41,051 nt of DNA. It comes from a candidate division WS1 bacterium. GTDB taxonomy: Bacteria; Armatimonadota; Zipacnadia; Zipacnadales; UBA5352. A program made the translations under genes and the position numbers. Each line of letters begins with the position of its first letter. Positions within the stretch are counted from its first letter, which is position 1. The stretch covers positions 1 to 41,051 of the forward strand of contig JAAYJW010000139.1 of NCBI GenBank assembly GCA_012522765.1, read 5' to 3'. The notes beneath the pieces are model-generated. The model did no database searches. It was not told the DNA's origin and saw only the letters and a program-made list of their open reading frames with translations. This document shows positions 7,769 through 15,934 of the stretch, one piece after another.

Positions 7769-9463
7769 CTACCGGCGCCGCCACCAGACGATGAAACCGG
7801 CGAGACCGATTGCGAGCGGGATAATGCCCACCGTCAGCGCCCAGACCAGCCGCTGCTGGCCCGTCGTCAGGGTCAGATAGCGGGGCATGTCGTCCTTGGG
7901 CGGGATCGTGATGAGCTTCTCGTTCTCCATGAGCCAGTTGACCGAGTTGAGCACGAAGTGCGCGTTGCCGACGAGGCCGAGACCGATGAACTGATCGGTC
8001 ATCATCTCGGCATCGCCCATCACGACGATGCGCGCGCCTGTCTCCTCGGACGCGGCGGGCATCCCCGTCATCGGGTCAACGCCGCCCTGGCCGGCATCTA
8101 CCACCGCGGCGAGCGTCAGAGGGCCGCGCGTTTCGCCGGGATCCTCCTGCGGCTGCGGCGCCTCTTCGCCTTCGGCAGCCGCGACCGGGCGCTCGAGCCA
8201 TGCCGACGGACTCGTCTCCAGCAGCGGTTGCGCCTGAGACGGCGTGGGCGGCATGCCGGGCGCCATCGGGTCCTGCATGGAGGTGTCAACGATCTCCAGT
8301 GCGCGTGTCGTCGGGAAAGCCAGTGCCACGCGCTGGAGGCGCTCCACGATCATGTGCTGGCCGGCCTGCTGGGCCATCGGGATCTCCGCGGCGCCGAGGA
8401 AGCCGTAGCTGCGATCGTAGACCATCCCGTCGCGCGCCCGGAGGCCGTAGGGCTCCAGCAGTTCGGCGAAGTCCGGCCCGCCGATCTCCAGCGCCACCAT
8501 CAGGTTGCCGCCCTGCTGCGCGTAGGCAACGATGGCCTCCATCTCCTCCTGCCGGATCGGCTCGGTGGGGCCGGCGATAATCAGCGCCGCGCAGTCGCCG
8601 GGCACACTCGGCTCCTCCTCGGTGGAGAGATTCAACGTCTCCACCTCGTACTGCTGGTTCTCCAGGCTCGACTTGATGGTCCCAAGACCTGTCCCCTGCG
8701 CATCCTCCAGGCTCAACTCACCATGTCCGGTGAGGAAGCAGACGCGGGCCTTCTCGCCACTGCTCAGGGCGAGAATCGTGCTCGTCAACTGCTCCTCCTC
8801 GCCACCATAGACCGTCTCCTGCTGCTCCCCGAGCTTCACCACGACCACGTTGGAGGTGGTGCTGCGCACGTCGTACTCGATGGCCTTCTCGGCGTCGAGC
8901 AGCGGATCATAGGTGCTCAGCTTGATCTTCGGGCTGAGCATCTCGTATTCGCGCAGGCGAGCGGAGACTTCCGGCGTCTGTGGGCTATCACTGGTCAGGA
9001 ATGCGACCATCTCAAGGTCCTGCTCGAGCCCTGAGACGATGGCCCGGGTCTGCTCCGAGAGCGAGAAGCGCTGGTTCTCGGTCACATCGGCGCGCCAGTG
9101 ATGCCGCGCGGCCACCACGTTGAGCAGCACGATGATCCCGAGGACAAAGAGCACGAAGATGGCGCTGTTGGCGCCGATGCGCATCCCTCGGGTGCGCGTG
9201 GCCCCCATCAGCGAGTCTCGGTGCACCACCCCCCAGAAGACCGCGAGGGCGATTGTTACGCCCAGCAGGATCTTCTGACCGAGGATGAAGCTCGAGTTGA
9301 CGGCCAGCCACAGCAGTAGTGCGACAAGCAGCACGGCTGCGACCCAACCGGACCACTGCGCCGCGATCTGTAGCGCGGAGAGCTTTCGGCCCTCCCGCTG
9401 CAATCGCGGATCGGCCATCGGCCGGCGCGGCTCGGTGCCCTGATCCCTGGTTTCGTCCGCCAT
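7769..9463 (-). CDS. GldG-like ABC transporter auxiliary protein
   Basis: The protein has 564 residues from ATG 9463, which has an AGGTGA site six bases upstream; a GTG at 9472 would add three residues. Three membrane helices near the N-terminus (about 37-55, 60-80, 95-115) precede a large extracytoplasmic domain. That domain begins at the typical DVTENQRFSLSEQT segment and includes the YDPL and CFLTGHGELSLEDA stretches of the GldG/ABC-auxiliary family. A final helix (about 540-560) ends in WWRRR. In gliding Bacteroidota, GldG works with GldA and GldF in an ABC complex. Outside that group the same gene set is widespread with unknown cargo. A Pro/Gln-rich insertion lies at about 400-445. Confidence 0.88.
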   Translation of the reverse strand: MADETRDQGTEPRRPMADPRLQREGRKLSALQIAAQWSGWVAAVLLVALLLWLAVNSSFILGQKILLGVTIALAVFWGVVHRDSLMGATRTRGMRIGANSAIFVLFVLGIIVLLNVVAARHHWRADVTENQRFSLSEQTRAIVSGLEQDLEMVAFLTSDSPQTPEVSARLREYEMLSPKIKLSTYDPLLDAEKAIEYDVRSTTSNVVVVKLGEQQETVYGGEEEQLTSTILALSSGEKARVCFLTGHGELSLEDAQGTGLGTIKSSLENQQYEVETLNLSTEEEPSVPGDCAALIIAGPTEPIRQEEMEAIVAYAQQGGNLMVALEIGGPDFAELLEPYGLRARDGMVYDRSYGFLGAAEIPMAQQAGQHMIVERLQRVALAFPTTRALEIVDTSMQDPMAPGMPPTPSQAQPLLETSPSAWLERPVAAAEGEEAPQPQEDPGETRGPLTLAAVVDAGQGGVDPMTGMPAASEETGARIVVMGDAEMMTDQFIGLGLVGNAHFVLNSVNWLMENEKLITIPPKDDMPRYLTLTTGQQRLVWALTVGIIPLAIGLAGFIVWWRRR

Positions 9464-9521
9464 ATCTGTCACCTGCCCGGAATGCTATGTCGAATGTAAC
9501 GGTGCCCTGCTTCCGACCGCC

Positions 9522-10241
9522 TCAGATCGTGCGCTTGTTCTCCAGCGAACGGACCGCGAGGAACAGGGCAAAGAACGTGAGCGATACGAAGAATATGACC
9601 GGGCGACTGTCGATGATCCCGCGGGCGAAGTCCTGGAAGTTCTCCAGGATGCTCACGTAGCGCGCCACGTCCCCAATCCGCTCACCGGCCGCATACGCCA
9701 GCCAGCCGATCAGCCAGAAGAACAGGAGGATGACGTACGAGAGCACCGCGGAGGCAATCTGATTCGCCACGAGGGCGCTCGCGAAGAGCCCCACAGCCAC
9801 GAATGCCATGCCCGTGAGCAGCACGCCGAGGTAGCCCGAGAACACGGCGGCCCAGTCGGGCCCCGGATCGCCGAAGACCTGCAGCATCACCGGGAAGATG
9901 AGCGTGGCGACGAGCACGATGACAAACAGCGCCATCGCGCCGAAGTACTTGCCCAGCACGACCTCGACGTCGCGCACCGGGTTGGTCATGAGCATCTCGA
10001 TGCTGCCGGTCGCCTGCTCCTGCGCCAGCAGCCCCATGGTGATCACCGGCGCCATCATCAGCGCGATGAAGACCATGGTGTGGAACATCCCGCCCATCTC
10101 GGCCTCCGCCTGGGGAGCGGTGATCGTGAGCGCGAAGATCAGGCCGCTCACGCCGAGGTAGAAGGCCAGCACCACGTAGCCCATCGGGGAGACGAAGTAA
10201 CCGCGCAGTTCTTTTCCGGCTATCGTCAGGATCTTACCCAT
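9522..10241 (-). CDS. ABC-2 type transporter permease (GldF-like)
   Basis: The 239-residue protein has six predicted membrane helices and the typical N-terminus GKILTIAGKELRGYFVSPMGYVVLAFY, where KEL...YF..P is a hallmark of ABC-2/GldF permeases. The segment LLAQEQATGSIEMLMTNPVRDVEVVLGKY is the coupling-helix region contacting the ATPase. The gene starts three bases after the TAA of the ATPase gene and is followed by the GldG-like gene 58 bases on. Together they would form a membrane complex (ATPase dimer, permease, GldG-like and DUF4340 subunits). Confidence 0.92.
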   Translation of the reverse strand: MGKILTIAGKELRGYFVSPMGYVVLAFYLGVSGLIFALTITAPQAEAEMGGMFHTMVFIALMMAPVITMGLLAQEQATGSIEMLMTNPVRDVEVVLGKYFGAMALFVIVLVATLIFPVMLQVFGDPGPDWAAVFSGYLGVLLTGMAFVAVGLFASALVANQIASAVLSYVILLFFWLIGWLAYAAGERIGDVARYVSILENFQDFARGIIDSRPVIFFVSLTFFALFLAVRSLENKRTI

Positions 10242-10244
10242 CGT

Positions 10245-11177
10245 TTACTCAACACCCTCTTCTTCGGTGGTGAGTTGTCGGAAGACATCCTCAAGTGTCA
10301 TCTCCACCGGCCGCAGTTCGAGCAGGCCCCAACCGTGCTTGACCACGAACTCGGCGATCTGCGCGCGTATGTCGGTGCCCACCGCGGTGTCAAGATGATA
10401 ACTGCCACCGCTGGTCGGGCGGACCGAAACTACCTCCGGCAGGTCCAGCAGTTGCCGCTCCACGTTCTCACCAGGCGACGCGAGCGTAATCAGCAGCGTC
10501 TCCGCCTCGCGGATCTGCGAACTCAGCGCCTCTGGCGTATCCTCCGCGATGATCCGGCCGTGATTGATGATAATCACGCGCTGGCAGGTCATCTGCGCCT
10601 CGGGAAGGATGTGTGTGGAGAGCATGACCGTGTGGCGGTCTGCCAGGCTCTTGATGAGGTTGCGCACCTCGATGATCTGGTTGGGGTCGAGCCCCACGGT
10701 CGGCTCATCGAGGATCAGCACGGGCGGGTCATGCAGCAGCGCCTGCGCGAGGCCGACGCGCTGCCGGTAGCCGAGCGAGAGGGTGCCGATGATGCTTTCC
10801 TCGCGGTTTTGCAGTCCACAGGTGTCGAGGACGTAGTCCATTCGCTCTTTCGTCTCCGCTCGGCCCATGCCACGGAGGCCGGCGCAGAAGCGCAGGAACT
10901 CCGTGATGCGCATGTCGCGGTAGAGCGATGAGGTCTCGGGCAGGTAGCCGATAGCCCGTCGCGAGTTCAGCGAGTCCGTCACTACATCGTGCCCCGCCAC
11001 CTCAGCTCGTCCCCCGCTGGGCGGGATGAATGAGGTGAGGATGCGCATCGTGGTGGTCTTCCCGGCCGCATTCGGGCCAAGGAAGCCGACGATCTCGCCC
11101 TCGGCGACGTTCAGCGTCACATCGGCGATGGCCTGATGGTTGCCGTAGTACTTGGTCAATCCCTCGCAGCGTATCAT
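10245..11177 (-). CDS. ABC transporter ATP-binding protein (GldA-like)
   Basis: The protein has 310 residues. Walker A is GPNAAGKTTTMR near residue 34, the ABC signature is LSLGYRQRVGLAQAL, Walker B is VLILDEPTVGLDP, and the switch histidine lies in MLSTHIL. The C-terminal about 80 residues (ASPGENVERQLLDLPEVVSV onward) form the extra domain usual in ABC-2 exporters of the NodI/GldA/CcmA type. The start has a strong GGAGG site eight bases upstream. It is the first gene of the four-gene minus-strand operon, which diverges from the sialidase gene at 11473. Confidence 0.95.
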   Translation of the reverse strand: MIRCEGLTKYYGNHQAIADVTLNVAEGEIVGFLGPNAAGKTTTMRILTSFIPPSGGRAEVAGHDVVTDSLNSRRAIGYLPETSSLYRDMRITEFLRFCAGLRGMGRAETKERMDYVLDTCGLQNREESIIGTLSLGYRQRVGLAQALLHDPPVLILDEPTVGLDPNQIIEVRNLIKSLADRHTVMLSTHILPEAQMTCQRVIIINHGRIIAEDTPEALSSQIREAETLLITLASPGENVERQLLDLPEVVSVRPTSGGSYHLDTAVGTDIRAQIAEFVVKHGWGLLELRPVEMTLEDVFRQLTTEEEGVE

Positions 11178-11472
11178 GCGGCAATCCTCCCGGGGGATGT
11201 ACGTCGGGTCAGATCCGCAACATTAGAATCGAGCAGTGGTTCGACTCCGCTTCCGGTGCAGATGCGGAGTAGACCCTGCAGGCATCCGTGCGGGCGTGAG
11301 CAGCCCGCCTCTCACAGTCACTGAACGTCTTAGAGTATAACGAAGTTCCCGGCGCGCAGTCAAAAGATCACCGCCGATTACCCTGCAACGCTTTCGGAGG
11401 TGAGTGCAGGAGCCGGCGCGAAGACCGGAGCGGGATCATGCACGGCCGATACCACGGCTACGAGGTGACTCG
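11178..11472. other. Divergent intergenic region
   Basis: This 295-base gap separates the leftward ABC operon from the rightward sialidase gene and should hold both promoters. A TATAAC at 11336-11341 could be a plus-strand -10, but the matching -35 region (about 11313) is poor. A 6-bp perfect hairpin with arms GCGGGC (11290-11295) and GCCCGC (11303-11308) lies mid-gap. I see no convincing operator, riboswitch or small gene. Confidence 0.4.
11461..11472 (+). promoter_or_regulatory. Mini-hairpin with GNRA loop containing the ribosome site
   Basis: The 12 bases immediately before ATG 11473 read CGAG-GTGA-CTCG: a perfect 4-bp stem closed by a GUGA (GNRA-class) tetraloop, with the Shine-Dalgarno GAGG split between stem and loop. 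The gene at 39586 carries the same structure with a GUAA loop. Stem stability is modest, so a regulatory effect is only a suggestion. Confidence 0.4.
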
Positions 11473-13077
11473 ATGATGCGGGTAATGAATTGCCTGCTGG
11501 TGTTCTGCGTGGCGATCACTGCCGCCCCTGCCGAAGAGCTGACCTTCGACTTTGACGCCCCCGATGCGCTGGAGGGCTGGCTCTCCGACGTGGATCACTG
11601 GCGCGTCGAGGATGGTACGCTGCGCCAGCCGATGGCGGGCCTGCGACATGCCTACGCGTTCTGGCCGCAGGCATTCTCCGACGTAAGCGTGGAAGTGCGC
11701 TTCATGATCCACCCGGCGGGCGAAGGCGTGAAGGCGCCGGGTATCATCTACCGCGCCGCCGATGAGAGCAACTACTACTACATCCACTTCGACAGCAAGA
11801 ACAAGCAGATCGTCTGGGTGCGCTCGACGCGCGAGAACGAGTGGACCGAGGCGCGGCGGCACCGGCCTTTTGAGCTTGCGGAAGAGCAGTGGCACACCGC
11901 CCGGGTCGAGGCAGAGGGCAATCAGCATCGCGTCTACCTCAACGGTGAGTTGATCTTCACCGAGGAAGATGACACGATCCCGGCGGGCGTTGTCGGTCTG
12001 CGCACCGGACAGGGCGACATCAGCTTCGATGACCTGCAGATAGCAGGCGAGCCTGCCACGCTGGAGGAGGAGTTCACCGTGACACGCGTGCCCTTCATCA
12101 CGGTCTGTTCGGATGCCGGTGGCCCCGGGGCATACGAGGCCTTTCCCGATGTCTGCATGACGGACGCGGGCGAATTGCTCTGCGTCTTCTACGCGGGCTA
12201 CGGGCACGTCTCCTTCCCGCGCGAGGACCTGCCGAACGGCGGCTTAGTGGCGATGGTGCGCTCCAGCGACAATGGCGCAACGTGGGGCGAAGCGGAGGTG
12301 GTCGTTGACACGCCGATTGACGACCGCGACCCGTCCATCACGCAGCTAAGCAACGGCGACCTGCTCGTGACCTACATGAGCTACGTCAAGGAGCGGCAGC
12401 CGACGCACGAGGTCTTCACCGTGCGCTCGAGCGATGACGGCGCAAGCTGGGGAGAGCCGCAGCGTATCGAACTGCCGTGGGATCGCGCGCAGGCGGTCTC
12501 TGAGCCCGTGACGGAGCTTGAGGACGGAACGCTGCTGCTGCCTGTCTACGGCGTGGGGACGACCGAAGGCGGCACCGTGCGCCCGTGCGGGGTGCTACGC
12601 TCAACCGATGGCGGGAGAAGCTGGCCGGAGCTTGCGGTGCTGACGCCGCAGGACAACGTGCCCTTCCAGGAGCCGACGATTGAGCCGCTGACGGACGGGC
12701 GCATACTGATGCTCATTCGCCCGGGGATGCACTGGTCGGAGAGCAGCGACGGCGGCGTGACATGGATGCAGCCGCAGCCGCTGGGGATACCGGGGCAGGC
12801 GGCGCAGATGCTGCTGACCTCGGAGGGCGTGCTGATCGCGGGCTATCGCTGGCGCGAGGAGCGCAGCACGGTGATCATCTGGAGCCACGATCTCGGGCGG
12901 ACTTGGGAGGGGCCGAAGGTGGTTGATCGCGTGGTGGGCGGCTACCCGAGCCTCGTGGAACTGCCCGACGGCCGCGTGCTCATGGTATACTACACAGAGG
13001 GCGCGGGCTCGGACATCCGCGGCATCTTCCTCAGCGCCGATGCGGCGGGCGTGGAGGTGCTGGAGCCCCCGCGTTGA
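11473..13077 (+). CDS. Secreted sialidase-like BNR-repeat protein with N-terminal LamG-like domain
   Basis: The protein has 534 residues from ATG 11473, chosen because GAGGTG precedes it and a signal peptide (MMRVMNCLLVFCVAITAAPA) follows directly. Residues about 22-195 form a concanavalin-type domain like the 3-keto-disaccharide hydrolase/DUF1080 or LamG fold. The rest is a six-bladed sialidase propeller with five Asp-box copies: SSDNGATW, SSDDGASW, STDGGRSW, SSDGGVTW and SHDLGRTW. An Arg-rich active-site triad cannot be confirmed by eye, so the substrate (sialic acid or another sugar) is uncertain. The nucleotidyltransferase gene of the MNT/HEPN pair follows 57 bases later on the same strand. 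Confidence 0.85.
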   Translation: MMRVMNCLLVFCVAITAAPAEELTFDFDAPDALEGWLSDVDHWRVEDGTLRQPMAGLRHAYAFWPQAFSDVSVEVRFMIHPAGEGVKAPGIIYRAADESNYYYIHFDSKNKQIVWVRSTRENEWTEARRHRPFELAEEQWHTARVEAEGNQHRVYLNGELIFTEEDDTIPAGVVGLRTGQGDISFDDLQIAGEPATLEEEFTVTRVPFITVCSDAGGPGAYEAFPDVCMTDAGELLCVFYAGYGHVSFPREDLPNGGLVAMVRSSDNGATWGEAEVVVDTPIDDRDPSITQLSNGDLLVTYMSYVKERQPTHEVFTVRSSDDGASWGEPQRIELPWDRAQAVSEPVTELEDGTLLLPVYGVGTTEGGTVRPCGVLRSTDGGRSWPELAVLTPQDNVPFQEPTIEPLTDGRILMLIRPGMHWSESSDGGVTWMQPQPLGIPGQAAQMLLTSEGVLIAGYRWREERSTVIIWSHDLGRTWEGPKVVDRVVGGYPSLVELPDGRVLMVYYTEGAGSDIRGIFLSADAAGVEVLEPPR

Positions 13078-13134
13078 GCGGAGGAACCGTGGCAGCGACC
13101 GGCGAAGAGATGTGCCGGAAGGAGGAGACGCGGC

Positions 13135-13473
13135 GTGGCGAATGCTCTGGTCGAAGCGAGGATGCGTGTTGCGCGTGAGTTCGCAGAGTGGCTGCGCGAG
13201 GAGCTTGGCGACATCGTGCTGGACATACGTGTCTTCGGCTCAACTGCGCGTGGAGACGTTCACGAGGAGTCGGACGTGGACGTGTTCTTTCTCGTCTCCA
13301 GGCCCCTGACGATGGATGAGAAGCTGGAGGTGGCGGGGAAGATGTTTGATCTGCTCATGGAGACAGACATCTTCGTGCAGTGGGTGGAGCAGACGCAGGA
13401 GCGATGGGAGACCCCGCTGGTTCGGGAGAGCGGATTCGGACGGGCTGTTCGCCAGGAGGGAGTGCCTGTATGA
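13135..13473 (+). CDS. MNT-type nucleotidyltransferase (antitoxin of MNT/HEPN pair)
   Basis: The 112-residue minimal nucleotidyltransferase carries the polymerase-beta-like signature GSTARGD (residues 35-41) followed by the metal-binding pair Asp 47 and Asp 49 in ESDVDVFF. The GTG start is supported by an AAGGAGG site at 13119-13125. In characterised MNT/HEPN modules the MNT protein AMPylates the HEPN ribonuclease and so neutralises it. The stop overlaps the HEPN start (ATGA), the classic arrangement. Part of the third acidic site is not obvious, so activity is inferred from the family. Confidence 0.88.
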   Translation: MANALVEARMRVAREFAEWLREELGDIVLDIRVFGSTARGDVHEESDVDVFFLVSRPLTMDEKLEVAGKMFDLLMETDIFVQWVEQTQERWETPLVRESGFGRAVRQEGVPV

Positions 13474-13874
13474 ATCAAGTGGAGCGCGAGCAGGCCGAGC
13501 GATTCATGGCACGTGCCCAGCGTACACTCGATGCTGCCGACTACGAACTACAGGGGGGCTTCGTGCCCGATGCGATCAGCAGTTCCTACTATGCGACGCT
13601 CTACGCAGCGAAGGCGCTGTTGGCGACGAGGGGTCTCGTGGCCCACCGTCATTCCGCCGTCCTCCGTCTGCTCGGCCGCGAGTTTGTCGAGCCAGGTGAT
13701 CTCGGTAAGGAAAACAGCAGGGTAATTGGTGTTCTCCTTGAGAGTCGGATCTCAGCGGATTACGATGCTGCGCCGCCGTTTACCGCGAATGAGGCAGAAG
13801 AACACCTCGCGCAGGCCCGAGACTTCGTCTCCGCCTCCTCCGCCCTCCTCGACACCATCCTCCACTGCGACTAG
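13470..13874 (+). CDS. HEPN-domain protein (toxin of MNT/HEPN pair)
   Basis: The 134-residue all-helical protein begins at ATG 13470 in an ATGA overlap, with AGGAGGG at 13454-13460. The HEPN core AISSSYYATLYAAKALLATRG runs from about residue 35. Arg 54 with His 59 or His 61 gives an RX4-6H motif, the ribonuclease active site of HEPN toxins. The C-terminal half (ESRISADYDA...EAEEHLAQARDFV) matches the PF05168-type family. The stop lies only eight bases from the stop of the convergent amidohydrolase gene. Some PF05168 proteins are not toxins, so RNase activity is an inference. Confidence 0.85.
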   Translation: MNQVEREQAERFMARAQRTLDAADYELQGGFVPDAISSSYYATLYAAKALLATRGLVAHRHSAVLRLLGREFVEPGDLGKENSRVIGVLLESRISADYDAAPPFTANEAEEHLAQARDFVSASSALLDTILHCD

Positions 13875-13882
13875 TCCAACCC

Positions 13883-15082
13883 TCACTCCTCCAGCAACTT
13901 CACTGCCGTGTTTGCCAGCACCGCCGCGCCTGCGGGTAGCACCACCTCATCGTTGAAGTCGAACTTCGTGGTGTGCACCGGATGGATGTGACCGCGGCTC
14001 TCATCGCGCGTTCCAAGCTGCAGCATCGCCACCGGAAGCTCCCCCATCTGCGCGAAGAGCGCGAAGTCCTCAGACCCCATGCTCGGTTCGGGGACCACCT
14101 CCACGCTCTCAGAGCCAAGCACTTCGCATGCAGCAGCTTCGGCGCAGGCCAGCACGTGCTCGTCGTTCCACAGCGCCGGGCAGCCCTCCGTCACAGTCAC
14201 CTCCAGCCGCCCGCCAAGCTCGGCAATGATCTTCGGCAGCCGCTGCTCGATCAGGTCAACGATGGCGTCACGCGTCTCCGGCTCATAGCTGCGGATGGTG
14301 CCGCACAGGTCCACGCGCTCGGCGATGATGTTGCGCCGCGTGCCGCCGCCGATCTTCCCGAAGGTGACGACTTTGCGGTGGATGGGGTCGGTCGAACGCG
14401 CTACGAACTGCTGGATCATCACCAGCGCCTGGGCGGCGAGCGAGATCGCGTCGGCGCCCTCATGCGGCCGCGCCGCATGTGAGGCTGTGCCAATCACCGC
14501 AATGTCCGCGGCGTCGCATCGTGCGGTAATGTAGCCGGGGGTGAGGCCGATGACCCCCGCCGTTACCTCCGGCATGACGTGCAGTGCGACAGCCGCCTCG
14601 GGCGCAGGGTCCTGCAGGCAGCCGTCCTCGATCATCCTGCGCGCGCCGGCGATGGCCTCCTCACCCGGCTGGAAGAGCAGCTTCACGCACCCGGGCAGCG
14701 TATCGCGCATCGCTTGGAGGATCGCTCCGGCGCCCAGCAGGCAGGCGGTGTGACCATCATGGCCGCAGGCGTGCATCATGCCGTCAATGCGCGAAGCATA
14801 CTCCGCGCCGGTCTCCTCCTTTAGCTCCAGAGCGTCCATGTCCGCCCGCAGAGCCACGCAACGATCGCCCTGCCCGCGGACAATCGCCACCACTCCGGTC
14901 TCGCCGACGCCCTCCTGTATCTCCCCGATGCCGATCTCTCGCAGCCGCTCGATGACGTACGCGGCGGTGCGGTGCTCCCGCATACTCGGCTCGGGGTACA
15001 TGTGCATCTGCCTGCGCCACTGCACGAGATCGGCGGTGAGTTCATGTGCGCGCTGCGCGATCGGATGCCGCTGATTGCTCAT
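13883..15082 (-). CDS. M20-family amidohydrolase (IAA-amino-acid hydrolase/hippurate hydrolase type)
   Basis: The protein has 399 residues from ATG 15082, supported by GGAGG eight bases upstream; the frame stays open farther upstream without a better start. The binuclear metal site is complete: ALRADMDALELKE, HACGHDGHTA (with the Cys typical of this subfamily), LFQPGEEAIAGARRMI, the ALHVMPE histidine and GSEDFALF near the C-terminus. The dimerisation lid sits between about residues 185 and 295. Such enzymes remove acyl or aminoacyl groups from amides such as N-acetyl or hippuryl conjugates. The gene is convergent with the HEPN gene and divergent from the hypothetical gene at 15281. Confidence 0.93.
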   Translation of the reverse strand: MSNQRHPIAQRAHELTADLVQWRRQMHMYPEPSMREHRTAAYVIERLREIGIGEIQEGVGETGVVAIVRGQGDRCVALRADMDALELKEETGAEYASRIDGMMHACGHDGHTACLLGAGAILQAMRDTLPGCVKLLFQPGEEAIAGARRMIEDGCLQDPAPEAAVALHVMPEVTAGVIGLTPGYITARCDAADIAVIGTASHAARPHEGADAISLAAQALVMIQQFVARSTDPIHRKVVTFGKIGGGTRRNIIAERVDLCGTIRSYEPETRDAIVDLIEQRLPKIIAELGGRLEVTVTEGCPALWNDEHVLACAEAAACEVLGSESVEVVPEPSMGSEDFALFAQMGELPVAMLQLGTRDESRGHIHPVHTTKFDFNDEVVLPAGAAVLANTAVKLLEE

Positions 15083-15117
15083 CTGAATATCCTCCGCATG
15101 TTGCCTCTGCGACGGGG

Positions 15118-15138
15118 GTGCAGGTTCGCCCCCTGCAC
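15118..15138. repeat. Inverted repeat upstream of the amidohydrolase
   Basis: Arms GTGCAGG (15118-15124) and CCTGCAC (15132-15138) form a perfect 7-bp stem around a seven-base loop, in the 198-base divergent gap between the amidohydrolase and the gene at 15281. It lies 36 bases upstream of the amidohydrolase start, so a 5'-leader hairpin or operator is possible. No other evidence supports either. Confidence 0.3.
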
Positions 15139-15280
15139 GCTCAGGCCTTCCATCCCTACTTGTTTGCACGGAAGCGGTTTCTGCTGCGCCTGTGCAGGGT
15201 AGGCTGAAGAAGACCGCCGCGTGGCTGGACGGCAGGTCGTCCCCGATCAATCTCAGAGATGCCCAAGGAGGGACACGGCG

Positions 15281-15697
15281 GTGGGAGCACAGTTCTACGT
15301 CTATGAGATACGTGAAGATGGCGAGGAACGCGGAAGGCCGAGGCGCATATCGTGGCGCGGATGGCAGCCCCTGAGCGAGTGGCTGCACGAGGAGAGCCTT
15401 GACGCCGATGGTCAGATGGTGCGGCAGTTCGAGTTCCGCCAGGCCGCTCAGGTGGCCGAGGAGACGGCGGGGCTGGAGTTGGCCGCCGATTCGGCGCTGG
15501 TGAGCCCCCTTCCGGACCTGCGCGGCCCGACGGTAATGTTCGGTGCGGCGAGCGAGGATACCGACTACGTTGTCTCGCCGGTGCCGCTGCAGTGGCTGCT
15601 GCCGCAGGCGTCGAATGGCTGGGAGGTTGCGATGACCTACACCGTTGAGCGCGTCGGAGGCCGGGGGACTGAGGGCTACTTCAGCGACGATAGCTGA
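15281..15697 (+). CDS. Hypothetical acidic protein
   Basis: The 138-residue protein starts at GTG 15281, with an AAGGAGGG site about ten bases upstream; an in-frame upstream ATG at 15221 lacks a site. It has no signal peptide, membrane segment or recognised motif. The N-terminal half (FYVYEIREDGEERGRPRRISWRGW) looks beta-rich, and the end is acidic and Gly-rich. It stands alone between a divergent amidohydrolase and the convergent end of the nine-gene cluster. I do not recognise a family. Confidence 0.6.
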   Translation: MGAQFYVYEIREDGEERGRPRRISWRGWQPLSEWLHEESLDADGQMVRQFEFRQAAQVAEETAGLELAADSALVSPLPDLRGPTVMFGAASEDTDYVVSPVPLQWLLPQASNGWEVAMTYTVERVGGRGTEGYFSDDS

Positions 15698-15814
15698 GCA
15701 TCGTCTGGCCGCAGGTGAGGACCCGCGCCACGGGGAAGCGGCCCCCGGACGACTCCCGCCCGGGGAGGTGCCGCATGTACATTGAGTTCAGTGTGGAGTA
15801 GGAGGCCTTCCGTG

Positions 15815-15927
15815 GCACGGACACTCCTGTCCGTGCGTTGTGGCAGGCGCGGCGGGCAACGCCAGACGGCACAGGCGGGAGCGGGGTCCCGCCTCTCCGG
15901 ACGGCGTACGACGAGCCGTGGGGCTCG
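15815..15927. repeat. Array of three perfect hairpins (possible dispersed intergenic repeat)
   Basis: Three perfect palindromic stems lie in 113 bases: GCACGGACA/TGTCCGTGC (15815-15823, 15828-15836; loop CTCC), AGGCGGGA/TCCCGCCT (15873-15880, 15887-15894; loop GCGGGG) and CGAGCC/GGCTCG (15912-15917, 15922-15927; loop GTGG). They sit just after the stop of the last gene of the minus-strand cluster, so they could stabilise or end that transcript. The spaced, unrelated stems look more like an extragenic repeat mosaic than a single terminator. Only one copy occurs in this window. Confidence 0.6.
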
Positions 15928-15934
15928 CCTGCGC

